Shown: positions 1 through 7,302 of the stretch, piece after piece | Numbering within the stretch: position 1 is the first letter of the stretch | How the letters are laid out: every line of letters starts with the position of its first letter | From: Eubacteriales bacterium | GTDB lineage: Bacteria; Bacillota; Clostridia; Lachnospirales; Lachnospiraceae | Length of the DNA stretch: 38,923 nt | Reading direction: 5' to 3' | Assembly (NCBI GenBank): GCA_030524585.1 | Contig: JAUNGJ010000015.1 | Coordinates: 12,108-51,030 of the forward strand | Program-made: the position numbers and the translations under genes | Notes under the pieces: model-generated | The model's input: only the letters and a program-made list of their open reading frames with translations | The model's database searches: none | What the model was told of the DNA's origin: nothing

Positions 1-2
1 AC

Positions 3-1079
3 CGTGTGGGAGACACCTACACCCTCAGCGCTGCCACACTGAATAATTCCAATGGTCAGCAGGATACCATTAGCGATCTGCAGTATTTCTTTAACCCTTC
101 GCCAATCAAAGGGAAGACACATACGGATATTCTGACCAATAATTTCTGGCCTATGGATCAGGCGGCGGGTAAAACAGATGCTCTGTGGGGTGAATATGGT
201 AATACTGGAAAGTTTCAGGGGTTTGCAGAGAGTAACAATGGAAGTTGGGAACATCTTGCGGTTAATTTTCCGCCTAGCGATGATGGTAACGCCCATAACT
301 GGTTCTTTGGAATGAATTTCTCTCTCAGTTTTAGCCTGACAGAGGATTATCTGGGACCGCTGGAGTATTATTTCTTTGGTGATGATGATCTGTGGGTATT
401 TTTGGATGGTCAGCTTGTATGTGACATCGGCGGCGTTCACAGCTCGGTTGGCGAGTATGTGAATCTGCGGGATTATCTGCCGGAGGGCTCCTCCGGGGAG
501 CATACCCTGTCCTTCTTCTATACAGAACGCGGCGCGTCAGGCTCCACATGCTATATGAGCTTTACCCTGCCTTCCGTATCCAGTGCAACGACTGCGCGGG
601 ATACCGGCAGCCTGCAGCTTTCGAAAAAGCTGAATAATACAGGAGATACGGATTACAGTGAAGTGGGATACCAGTTCAAGGTGGAATTACTGAAAGAGGA
701 GAATGGCGAACCGCTGACACAGACCTATAGCTATATGCGCAGTGACAATACCTACGGAACCATCCGCAGCGGCAATACTATTACGCTGCGCCAGAATGAG
801 AGCATTACTATTCGGGGGATTCCGGCGGGAACCTATTATCGTGTAACAGAGCTTACCACAGAAGGATATCAGACTACGGCAAACAGTGTGAAGGGGTATA
901 TCGCCAGCGGCACGATTGAAACTGGCGGAACAAAGCCGGCCGCGTTTGTAAATACTCCGTATCATGAGCTGCCGGGAACCGGCGGTTCGGGAACCTTATG
1001 GTATACGTTTGGCGGAATTGCCCTAATGGCAGGAGCGCTGATGTATGATATAAACCGACGGAGAAAAAGGGGAATATAG
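3..1079 (+). CDS. Fibro-slime domain, LPXTG-anchored surface protein (5' end outside window), probable pilus tip adhesin
   Basis: The reading frame is open to the left edge, so the signal peptide and N-terminus are missing. About 357 residues are visible from a GTG at 6, which is probably internal. Around residue 125 is the fibro-slime signature GDDDLWVFLDGQ followed by DIGGVH, and then a TERGASGS-like strand, as in PA14-like fibro-slime domains that bind carbohydrate or calcium. Residues about 200-315 resemble a Cna-B-type stalk domain (GIPAGTYYRVTE motif). The C-terminus has LPGTG at 322-326, a hydrophobic stretch and an RRRKR tail, so it is a sortase substrate exported and covalently anchored. 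It sits immediately upstream of the backbone pilin and sortases, so the role as ancillary or tip pilin is inferred from context. Confidence 0.85.
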   Translation, partial: RVGDTYTLSAATLNNSNGQQDTISDLQYFFNPSPIKGKTHTDILTNNFWPMDQAAGKTDALWGEYGNTGKFQGFAESNNGSWEHLAVNFPPSDDGNAHNWFFGMNFSLSFSLTEDYLGPLEYYFFGDDDLWVFLDGQLVCDIGGVHSSVGEYVNLRDYLPEGSSGEHTLSFFYTERGASGSTCYMSFTLPSVSSATTARDTGSLQLSKKLNNTGDTDYSEVGYQFKVELLKEENGEPLTQTYSYMRSDNTYGTIRSGNTITLRQNESITIRGIPAGTYYRVTELTTEGYQTTANSVKGYIASGTIETGGTKPAAFVNTPYHELPGTGGSGTLWYTFGGIALMAGALMYDINRRRKRGI

Positions 1080-1132
1080 GCAGATCCTTTTATTCGCGGA
1101 CAAAATATTTTATAAAGAAAGGAAAAGAGTAT

Positions 1133-2815
1133 ATGAAACGAACAAAGAAACTTGTCAGCCTTCTGCTGACACTGATCATGGTTCTTGCAATGGGAACCAG
1201 TGCTTTCGCAGCAGGTGAGACGGGAAGCATTACTATTAAGGATTCATCGACAGTTTCTGTGGCGGGAAAGACCTTTAACGCGTACAAGATTCTGGATGTG
1301 AAGCTCGTTGGCGATGGATATGTCTATACCGTACCGGCTGATATGAAAGGATTTTATGCAAATCGTTATGGCTTGACCGGTAATGAAGGCGATTTTGACG
1401 CACAGGTAGCTACAAAGATTAATGAGGAAGAAGATTTGTTTGCCTTTGCTGCGGCTGCACTGGCAGCTGCCAAGAACGCAGGGATTACTCCGAGCACAGC
1501 TAATGCTGACGCAGGTGCTGAATCTGTAACTATCAGCGGGCTGCCGCTTGGCTACTATGTAGTGGAGGATGCAGGCGCTGCTACTCCGATCTCTGCGCTG
1601 ATTCTGGATACGACAAATCCGGATGTTGCCATCGAGATCAAGGCCGATAAGCCTGGCGTTGATAAGAAGATTGACGGGGACAAGGACACGGATGAGGGAA
1701 CAACAGGCGATGTGCAGTATAACAACGCTGCTGTAGGCGATAAGGTTCCTTACAAAGTGACCTCTAAGGTTCCGGATATGACCGGTTATACCAAGTATTA
1801 CTTTGTAGTGAATGATACCCTGTCCAAGGGCCTGACCTTCAATGATGATGCTGCCATTACTGTGGGAGAGAAGACATTAGTGAAAGATACCGACTACACG
1901 GTAACTTCTACTGAGAATGCCGATGGCACCACCTCTGTGGAGATCGTGTTTACGGACTTTATTCAGTATAAGGATCAGACAAATGATGCTATCACCATCA
2001 CCTACTCTGCTACTGTAAATGAGAATGCCGTGATTGGCACGGAAGGCAATCCTAACAAGGTTACGCTGACTTATTCTAATAATCCGAACGTGAAGGATAA
2101 TGGTGATCCGGAGAATCCGGACAAGCCAAAACCAGACAGCCCGGTAGGCGAGACTCCTGAGAGCGAGACCCGTACTTATGTAACAGATGTTGAACTGATC
2201 AAGGTTGATCCGCAGGGCAACCGCCTGACAGGCGCTGAGTTCAAGCTGGAAGGAACAAAGCTGAACACAGTACTTGTTCGCAGCGACGTCTATACTGAGG
2301 ACGCGGATGGAGCATACTGGAAACTGAAGGATGGTTCGTACACAACCGACGATCCAAATACTGAAGGTATGGATCAGACAAAGTACGAGAGCACAACTAC
2401 CAAATACACCAAGTCTGTTGAGACTACAACCATTGAAAAGGCAGAGAATGTGACCTATACAGGTACGGTTGGCGCTGACGGCGTGCTTCGTTTTGAAGGT
2501 CTGGCTGCAGGTACTTACACCATCACTGAGATTAAGGCGCCAGACGGATACAATCTGTTGAAAGATCCTATTACTGTTACGATCGGATTCACCGCTCCTG
2601 CAAGCGGCAGTACGGAGTGTACCTGGACCTATACAGGAACTGACGTTGTAAATGGAACGAACACCAATCATGTGACCATTACCAACAAGGCTGGTTCTGA
2701 GCTGCCTTCTACCGGCGGCATGGGTACTACCCTGTTCTATGTCATTGGCGGTATCCTGGTAATCGGCGCAGCCGTTCTGCTGATTACAAAGAAGCGTATG
2801 AGTGCAGAGAAATAG
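1133..2815 (+). CDS. Major (backbone) pilin with LPXTG sorting signal
   Basis: A 560-residue secreted protein. It has an N-terminal signal peptide (residues 1-27, ending SAFA), then a D1-type pilin domain and a fimbrial isopeptide-forming domain around 185-320 (KVPYKVTSKVPD, then ITYSATVNENA). A SpaA/Cna-B domain follows around 350-515, with the E-box-like TITEIKAPDGYN. It ends in LPSTG (524-528), a hydrophobic helix and a KKR tail. Sortase C polymerises such proteins into pili on the cell surface. The start has a purine-rich RBS (aaaggaaaag) a few bases upstream. A classical WxxxVxVYPK pilin motif is not obvious, so the linking lysine cannot be assigned. It lies between the tip-like protein and the class C sortase. 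Confidence 0.9.
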   Translation: MKRTKKLVSLLLTLIMVLAMGTSAFAAGETGSITIKDSSTVSVAGKTFNAYKILDVKLVGDGYVYTVPADMKGFYANRYGLTGNEGDFDAQVATKINEEEDLFAFAAAALAAAKNAGITPSTANADAGAESVTISGLPLGYYVVEDAGAATPISALILDTTNPDVAIEIKADKPGVDKKIDGDKDTDEGTTGDVQYNNAAVGDKVPYKVTSKVPDMTGYTKYYFVVNDTLSKGLTFNDDAAITVGEKTLVKDTDYTVTSTENADGTTSVEIVFTDFIQYKDQTNDAITITYSATVNENAVIGTEGNPNKVTLTYSNNPNVKDNGDPENPDKPKPDSPVGETPESETRTYVTDVELIKVDPQGNRLTGAEFKLEGTKLNTVLVRSDVYTEDADGAYWKLKDGSYTTDDPNTEGMDQTKYESTTTKYTKSVETTTIEKAENVTYTGTVGADGVLRFEGLAAGTYTITEIKAPDGYNLLKDPITVTIGFTAPASGSTECTWTYTGTDVVNGTNTNHVTITNKAGSELPSTGGMGTTLFYVIGGILVIGAAVLLITKKRMSAEK

Positions 2816-2860
2816 ATCTTTTGCTCTATTCATTGACACAATAAACAGACTGTACATATA

Positions 2861-2887
2861 CCGGGAAGGGTGCCTATCCCTTCCCGG
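2861..2887 (+). promoter_or_regulatory. Strong hairpin between pilin and sortase genes
   Basis: A 10-bp perfect stem (ccgggaaggg with cccttcccgg) encloses a 7-nt loop and is not followed by a T run. It lies between the highly expressed structural gene and the enzyme gene. It could act as an mRNA stabiliser or partial attenuator that keeps pilin in excess over sortase; that role is inferred. Confidence 0.55.
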
Positions 2888-2920
2888 ATAACAGTATGAC
2901 AGTGGTAAGGAGAATCCTGC

Positions 2921-3742
2921 ATGAAAAGAAAGAACTTGTCAACGGTAATTTTAATACTGATTTTTCTTGTAGGACTGTCCTTGCTGCTGTACCCGACGGT
3001 CAGCGATTATTGGAACTCCTTTCATCAGTCCAAAGCCATAGCCGAATATACCGAGCAGGTGGCTGAGCTGGATAATGAGACCTATGAACGGCTCTGGAAG
3101 GACGCCCAGGATTACAACCGGACACTGATAGGCAAAGCTGGCCGCTATGATATGACAGAGGAAGAACAGGAAGAGTATGAAAGCCTGCTGAATGTCTCCG
3201 GGAACGGGATCATCGGCTATATTGAGATTCCCAGTATCCGGTGCAGCCTGCCTATCTACCACGGAGTGGACGAGGCGGTACTTCAGATTGCGGTGGGACA
3301 TATCGCGGGTTCTTCCCTTCCGGTAGGAGGAAAAGGCACCCACTGTGTCCTGTCCGGCCACCGGGGCCTGCCGAGCGCCAAGCTGTTCACCAATCTGGAT
3401 CAGCTGACGGAGGGCGATACGTTCATCCTGCGGGTGCTGGATGAGACCCTGACCTATGAGGTGGATCAGATTCTGATTGTGGAACCCCACGAAATGGATG
3501 CGCTGGAGATCGAGGAAGGGAAGGACTACTGTACCCTTGTTACCTGTACTCCATACGGCATCAACACTCACCGGCTGCTGGTGCGGGGCCATCGGGTGGC
3601 AAATCAGGATGAGGCCGATGAGGCGCGCGTTACTGCGGATGCACTTCAGATTGAGCCTGTGATTGTAGCACCGGTCATGGCAGTACCGATGCTGCTGATA
3701 CTGTTGATCGTGCTGCTGGTGAAAACCCGCAGAAAGAGATAA
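2921..3742 (+). CDS. Class C (pilin-polymerising) sortase
   Basis: A 273-residue membrane protein with an N-terminal transmembrane segment (about 7-25) and a second hydrophobic helix at the C-terminus (about 248-267), which is the usual class C topology. Catalytic residues are visible: His147 in LSGHRGLPSAKLF, Cys209 in TLVTCTPYG and Arg218 in NTHRLLVRGHR. The reaction cleaves LPXTG between Thr and Gly and joins it to a lysine of the next pilin subunit. It lies downstream of the backbone pilin and 12 bases before the minor pilin, so it probably shares their transcript. Confidence 0.93.
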   Translation: MKRKNLSTVILILIFLVGLSLLLYPTVSDYWNSFHQSKAIAEYTEQVAELDNETYERLWKDAQDYNRTLIGKAGRYDMTEEEQEEYESLLNVSGNGIIGYIEIPSIRCSLPIYHGVDEAVLQIAVGHIAGSSLPVGGKGTHCVLSGHRGLPSAKLFTNLDQLTEGDTFILRVLDETLTYEVDQILIVEPHEMDALEIEEGKDYCTLVTCTPYGINTHRLLVRGHRVANQDEADEARVTADALQIEPVIVAPVMAVPMLLILLIVLLVKTRRKR

Positions 3743-3754
3743 GGAGGAAAATCT

Positions 3755-4435
3755 ATGCCGATACGAAAAAGATTGTTTGCACTGCTTGCTGCGGCAGTGA
3801 TGATATGTGCCATGGGCGCAGATGCTTTGGCCCATGATGTACCGGACACATCCCGGAACGGTTCCATACAGATCAGCATGCACATGGGAGAGACGGCGGT
3901 TGGCGGAGGAACGCTTGCGCTGTACCGGATTGGCGACGCCTGGGAGAATGACGGAAATTATGACTTTGTATTAACCGAAGCGTTTGCTGACAGTGGGGTA
4001 TCGCTTGCGGATATCCAGTCTTCCGGGACAGCGAAAGAGCTTGCGGACTATGCTGCAGACCACGGCCTTGCGGGTGTGACAGGAGAGATTGGAAGTGACG
4101 GGCAGGTGTCCTTTGACGGATTGGAGCTGGGGCTGTACCTTCTGGTGCAGGAAGAAGCGGCCTTGGGCTATAATAAGGCAGAGCCGTTTCTGGTGAGCGT
4201 TCCCATGATGGAAGACGGAAGCTACATTTACAGCGTGGATGCAAGCCCCAAGGTGGAGCTTACAAAGGTGTCTGAACCGGAGAAACCAAAGCCGGAGAAA
4301 CCGACCGGTTCCAAGCTCCCACAGACCGGACAGCTGAACTGGCCGGTGTTTGTTCTGGCAGTGTCGGGAGTGCTCCTGTTTTCTATGGGTTGGATGCTGC
4401 GGTTTGGAAAGAGAAGAGACGGCTATGAGAAATAG
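3755..4435 (+). CDS. Minor (probably basal) pilin, LPXTG-anchored
   Basis: A 226-residue secreted protein with a signal peptide (residues 1-26, ending ADALA). It has one Cna-B-like domain (residues about 33-165, with the LELGLYLLVQEEA strand) and a Pro/Lys-rich linker (EKPKPEKPTG). A sorting signal LPQTG at 188-192 is followed by a hydrophobic helix and a basic tail. The single short domain fits a basal pilin that is finally linked to peptidoglycan. The start has an ideal RBS (aaggagg). The gene overlaps the next sortase by 11 bases, which points to translational coupling. Confidence 0.85.
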   Translation: MPIRKRLFALLAAAVMICAMGADALAHDVPDTSRNGSIQISMHMGETAVGGGTLALYRIGDAWENDGNYDFVLTEAFADSGVSLADIQSSGTAKELADYAADHGLAGVTGEIGSDGQVSFDGLELGLYLLVQEEAALGYNKAEPFLVSVPMMEDGSYIYSVDASPKVELTKVSEPEKPKPEKPTGSKLPQTGQLNWPVFVLAVSGVLLFSMGWMLRFGKRRDGYEK

Positions 4436-5033
4436 AATCGGAACGACATGTATGGTACTGGGGGCGGTGCTGCTGCTGGCGGCGCTGTCTCTTTTTGGAT
4501 GGAATCAGCTGGAAGCGAAAAAAGCAGGGGACGCATCGGGAAAAGCGCTGACAGAAATCCTGGCGCAGATAGAGAACCAGCTGCCGGACGGGATACCGGA
4601 TCCCTATGACACGGCCATGACGGAGAAAATCATAGACGGATATGGCTATGTAGGCTATCTGGATATTCCAGCGCTGAACCTACAGCTTCCGGTCATGTCG
4701 GAATGGGATTATGAAAGGCTTAGGATTGCGCCCTGCAGGTACAGCGGCTCGGTGAAGTCGGATGATATGGTGATTGCCGGTCATAACTATCGGCAGCATT
4801 TTGGAAGTCTGCAGAGGCTGTCGGTTGGAGATGCTGTTATTTTTACAGATATGGATGGGGTGATTCATTCCTATGAGGTGGCGGCGGTGGATGTTCTGTC
4901 ACCGACAGCTATAGAGGAAATGACAGCGGGAGAGTATGATCTGAGCCTATTTACCTGTACATACGGAGGAAAGAGCCGTGTCACGGTGCGCTGTGACCGT
5001 GTGAGTACAGAGAAAAAATCATATATGGATTAA
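4425..5033 (+). CDS. Second sortase (class D/B-like)
   Basis: A 202-residue protein with one N-terminal membrane helix (about 8-26). Catalytic residues are His120 (VIAGHNYRQHFG), Cys178 (LFTCTYGG) and Arg185 (SRVTVRC). It lacks the C-terminal membrane helix of the class C enzyme, so it more likely attaches the finished pilus or other LPXTG proteins to the wall. I chose the ATG at 4425 rather than the upstream in-frame start at 4350. The added residues (Trp/Cys-rich) do not look like sortase and lie inside the previous gene, whereas 4425 begins directly with a signal-anchor. A terminator follows at once, so this is the last gene of the pilus operon. Confidence 0.9.
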   Translation: MRNRIGTTCMVLGAVLLLAALSLFGWNQLEAKKAGDASGKALTEILAQIENQLPDGIPDPYDTAMTEKIIDGYGYVGYLDIPALNLQLPVMSEWDYERLRIAPCRYSGSVKSDDMVIAGHNYRQHFGSLQRLSVGDAVIFTDMDGVIHSYEVAAVDVLSPTAIEEMTAGEYDLSLFTCTYGGKSRVTVRCDRVSTEKKSYMD

Positions 5034-5041
5034 GATAACAA

Positions 5042-5073
5042 AAAGAGACGTTCTGCTGTCGGAACGTCTCTTT
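5042..5073 (+). terminator. Rho-independent terminator of the pilus operon (possibly bidirectional)
   Basis: The stem aaagagacgttc/gaacgtctcttt is a 12-bp perfect pairing with an 8-nt loop, with A-rich and T-rich flanks. It lies 9 bases after the sortase stop. Because the next gene converges on it from the other strand, it can serve both. Confidence 0.85.
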
Positions 5074-5091
5074 CCCGTTGATTAAGTGCGC

Positions 5092-6774
5092 TTATAAATA
5101 CATCCTTGGAGAATCTGGAAATTCTATTAGAAGATTGTCGTCTTCTGCATCATCGGAGTCATCCGACGATACTGGTGATAAGTAAGGGGTGGGATCAACC
5201 GCAACACCATTTTCCTCTACCTGGAAATGCAGATGAATACCGGTAGAATTGCCGGTGGTGCCGGTAAGACCAATCTGCTGTCCTTTTTCCACATGCTGTC
5301 CTTCCGTTACAAACATCTTACTGTGGTGCATGTATTTGGTGACGAGTCCGTTGCCATGGTCAATGATAATCCAGTTGCCCGCAGATTCGTTCCAGCCGAC
5401 CGTAATAACTGTGCCGGCTTCAGCGGCATAAGTAGGAATAACGGCGCCGTTTGTGCCTAAGTCTATGCCTTTGTGGAATTTATTATCAAAGGTGCGGTAG
5501 CCAAAGCTGCTGGTGATGTAAGAACCGGGGCAGGGATCTGCAAATCGCCCAATCATATCGCCAAATTCCTTCAGGGTCATCCTGTCCAATCTATATAAAT
5601 CGTACTGTTCCATCTGGCTGATCAGATGCTGCGCATACTGCAGGCTGGTTGCCCAGCGGGAACCGATTTTCACTGCAAAGGTGTTGGCATCGGTTACATT
5701 GGCGGTAAGGTCACTGTAGACCTCCTTCAGTATCCTGGTACGGTCCTCGATACATTCTGTGTAGGTATTATACACCCGAAAACCGGCGGTAATTGTGTAG
5801 TATTCTCCGGAAGCAGCCTGCTCTCCGGTACGCATATCAACAGTTCCGGCAGTTCCCACGCCTTTGATTCCGAACAGATTACAGTACTGGAATGCAAGGT
5901 AGGAAAGGCCCTGATGCTGTTCGCCGCCCGGTCCGTATTTGCCAAAGCCGGATTCCTGGATAATCTGAGCAATTGTCACGGAAGCCGGATAGCCGGTCTC
6001 ATCCTGACACTTTAATGCTCCGATAATCATTTCCTGGGTAATAAAAGAAGGAATATTATCAATCGGAAGAGCGGCATTGTATTTAATCTTATCTTCCTGA
6101 TTCAAAAACAGTTCTGATGGGTTATACGATGGCTGTACATAGACAGCATCCGGACTCTCATCATAGGTGTGGCTGTTCGGATTAACAGAAACTGTACTGT
6201 CAGAGCTGCTGCTATTATCTGGCTGAGCCAGGGGTCCAGAGCTGCTATCAGAAGAATTCGTATCTGTGGAAGCATCATTCGAAGCATCGGTATCCGAATT
6301 ACTGTCATCCGGAGTCTCTGTATTCGAAGGATCATCATCTGACGGATCGGTATCTGTAACATCGCCATCGGAAGGCGTTACATCTTCGGTGCTGTCATTT
6401 GAAGTATCCGTATCTGAAATACCGTCATTCGAAGTGTCCGGATCAGTGGTATCATGATCAGAGGTACTGCCCTCGGAAGAATCGGTATCTGTGTTATCGC
6501 TTAGATCTTCTCCGGAATTATCGGCAGGTTCCGGGGTGACGATTGTATCACCGGAAGAGCCCGTATCGTAAGAAGCATCATCGGATGGAGTCAGGACTTC
6601 GGTACCGGAAGAAACGGCAGGTTCTGGGGCTGCGAGATCATCCGTACTGTTTTCAGTTGAAATATCCACTTCTTCTGTCAGCGCTGAGGAACTGTGGAAA
6701 GATGCAGACAGCATTGCGAGAGATACAGCCGCAACTACTGCAATTCGTTTACAAGTTTGTGTGACTTTTTTCAA
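5092..6774 (-). CDS. Secreted peptidoglycan hydrolase: glucosaminidase plus M23 metallopeptidase
   Basis: A 560-residue exported protein. A signal peptide (1-31) is followed by a long Asp/Ser/Thr-rich low-complexity linker (about 40-200). A glucosaminidase domain spans about 245-395, with probable catalytic Glu274 in IIQESGFG and the NLFGIKG motif. An M23 domain spans about 418-531. The M23 zinc ligands are visible as His434/Asp438 (HKGIDLG) and His516 in HLHF. It should cut both the glycan chain and peptide cross-links, in cell separation or wall turnover. The start is TTG (rc of 6772-6774), supported by a GGAGG-type RBS. It has no LPXTG or membrane anchor, so it is probably released or held by the wall. 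It is convergent with the pilus operon and not linked to the cassettes. Confidence 0.9.
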   Translation of the reverse strand: MKKVTQTCKRIAVVAAVSLAMLSASFHSSSALTEEVDISTENSTDDLAAPEPAVSSGTEVLTPSDDASYDTGSSGDTIVTPEPADNSGEDLSDNTDTDSSEGSTSDHDTTDPDTSNDGISDTDTSNDSTEDVTPSDGDVTDTDPSDDDPSNTETPDDSNSDTDASNDASTDTNSSDSSSGPLAQPDNSSSSDSTVSVNPNSHTYDESPDAVYVQPSYNPSELFLNQEDKIKYNAALPIDNIPSFITQEMIIGALKCQDETGYPASVTIAQIIQESGFGKYGPGGEQHQGLSYLAFQYCNLFGIKGVGTAGTVDMRTGEQAASGEYYTITAGFRVYNTYTECIEDRTRILKEVYSDLTANVTDANTFAVKIGSRWATSLQYAQHLISQMEQYDLYRLDRMTLKEFGDMIGRFADPCPGSYITSSFGYRTFDNKFHKGIDLGTNGAVIPTYAAEAGTVITVGWNESAGNWIIIDHGNGLVTKYMHHSKMFVTEGQHVEKGQQIGLTGTTGNSTGIHLHFQVEENGVAVDPTPYLSPVSSDDSDDAEDDNLLIEFPDSPRMYL

Positions 6775-6918
6775 CTTACACTCCTCCTGTCAATTAGTAT
6801 ACATATATAATATATCATAACATATGAAATACCTGCTTGGCAAGAATAGAGGGATTAAACAGGCTAAATTTGTGTAATAGATTAAAGCAGCTGAATTTGC
6901 GAAGCAGTTTTTGTCTGG

Positions 6919-6948
6919 TTGACAACCTGTTCAAAATTGATATATAGT
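6919..6948 (+). promoter_or_regulatory. Sigma-A-type promoter for cassette 1 regulator genes
   Basis: TTGACA at 6919-6924, an 18-nt spacer, then TATAGT at 6943-6948, about 60 bases before the PqqD start. The surrounding 6775-7005 region is very AT-rich and contains no gene. It must also hold the divergent promoter of the hydrolase. Confidence 0.65.
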
Positions 6949-7005
6949 ATAAATAGGTAGATAAAGTCACCGCATATCAATAATGTAATAGAAGGATATG
7001 AGAAT

Positions 7006-7302
7006 ATGAAAGTGGATAAAGAGTTTGTTTTGAGGGAAATTGCCGGAGATTATATTATTATTCCGACAGGTAAAACAGTACTGGAATTTAATGGGCTGAT
7101 TACTGTAAATGAAGTGGGGGTATCCCTGTGGAATATGCTTCAGAATGAGACTACACTGGAGGAACTTGTACAGGGAATACTGGATGAGTATGATGTAGAG
7201 GAAGAGGTTGCAAGAGAGGATATACAGGAATTTTTGGATACGCTTGTATCTGGTGGAATTCTAGCAAAGGATATACAGAATGCAGATGAAGAATCAATAT
7301 GA
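7006..7302 (+). CDS. PqqD-family peptide-recognition protein (cassette 1)
   Basis: A 98-residue acidic protein matching the PqqD fold (winged-helix RiPP recognition element). Features are EFVLREIAGDYIIIPTG, a beta hairpin around FNGLITVNEVG, then helices ending in an EEEVAREDIQEFLDTL segment. PqqD proteins bind the leader of a precursor peptide and present it to a radical SAM enzyme. Its 3' end overlaps the regulator gene by 23 bases. The paralogue at 34314 is clearly related (FVLREIAG versus FILREIAG). Its peptide client is probably precursor 1 or a shared leader, as inferred from context. Confidence 0.88.
   Translation: MKVDKEFVLREIAGDYIIIPTGKTVLEFNGLITVNEVGVSLWNMLQNETTLEELVQGILDEYDVEEEVAREDIQEFLDTLVSGGILAKDIQNADEESI

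Noticed and set aside
1877-2857. A 326-codon open frame on the minus strand opposite the backbone pilin, and similar long frames at 2951-3883 and 22330-22761
   Set aside because: They lie fully antisense to well-supported genes, have no RBS or family resemblance and arise from the codon pattern of the sense genes.
6170-6660. Asp/Ser/Thr-rich repeats in the hydrolase gene as a separate repeat element
   Set aside because: They are degenerate, in frame and a typical flexible linker; no perfect DNA repeat unit is evident.
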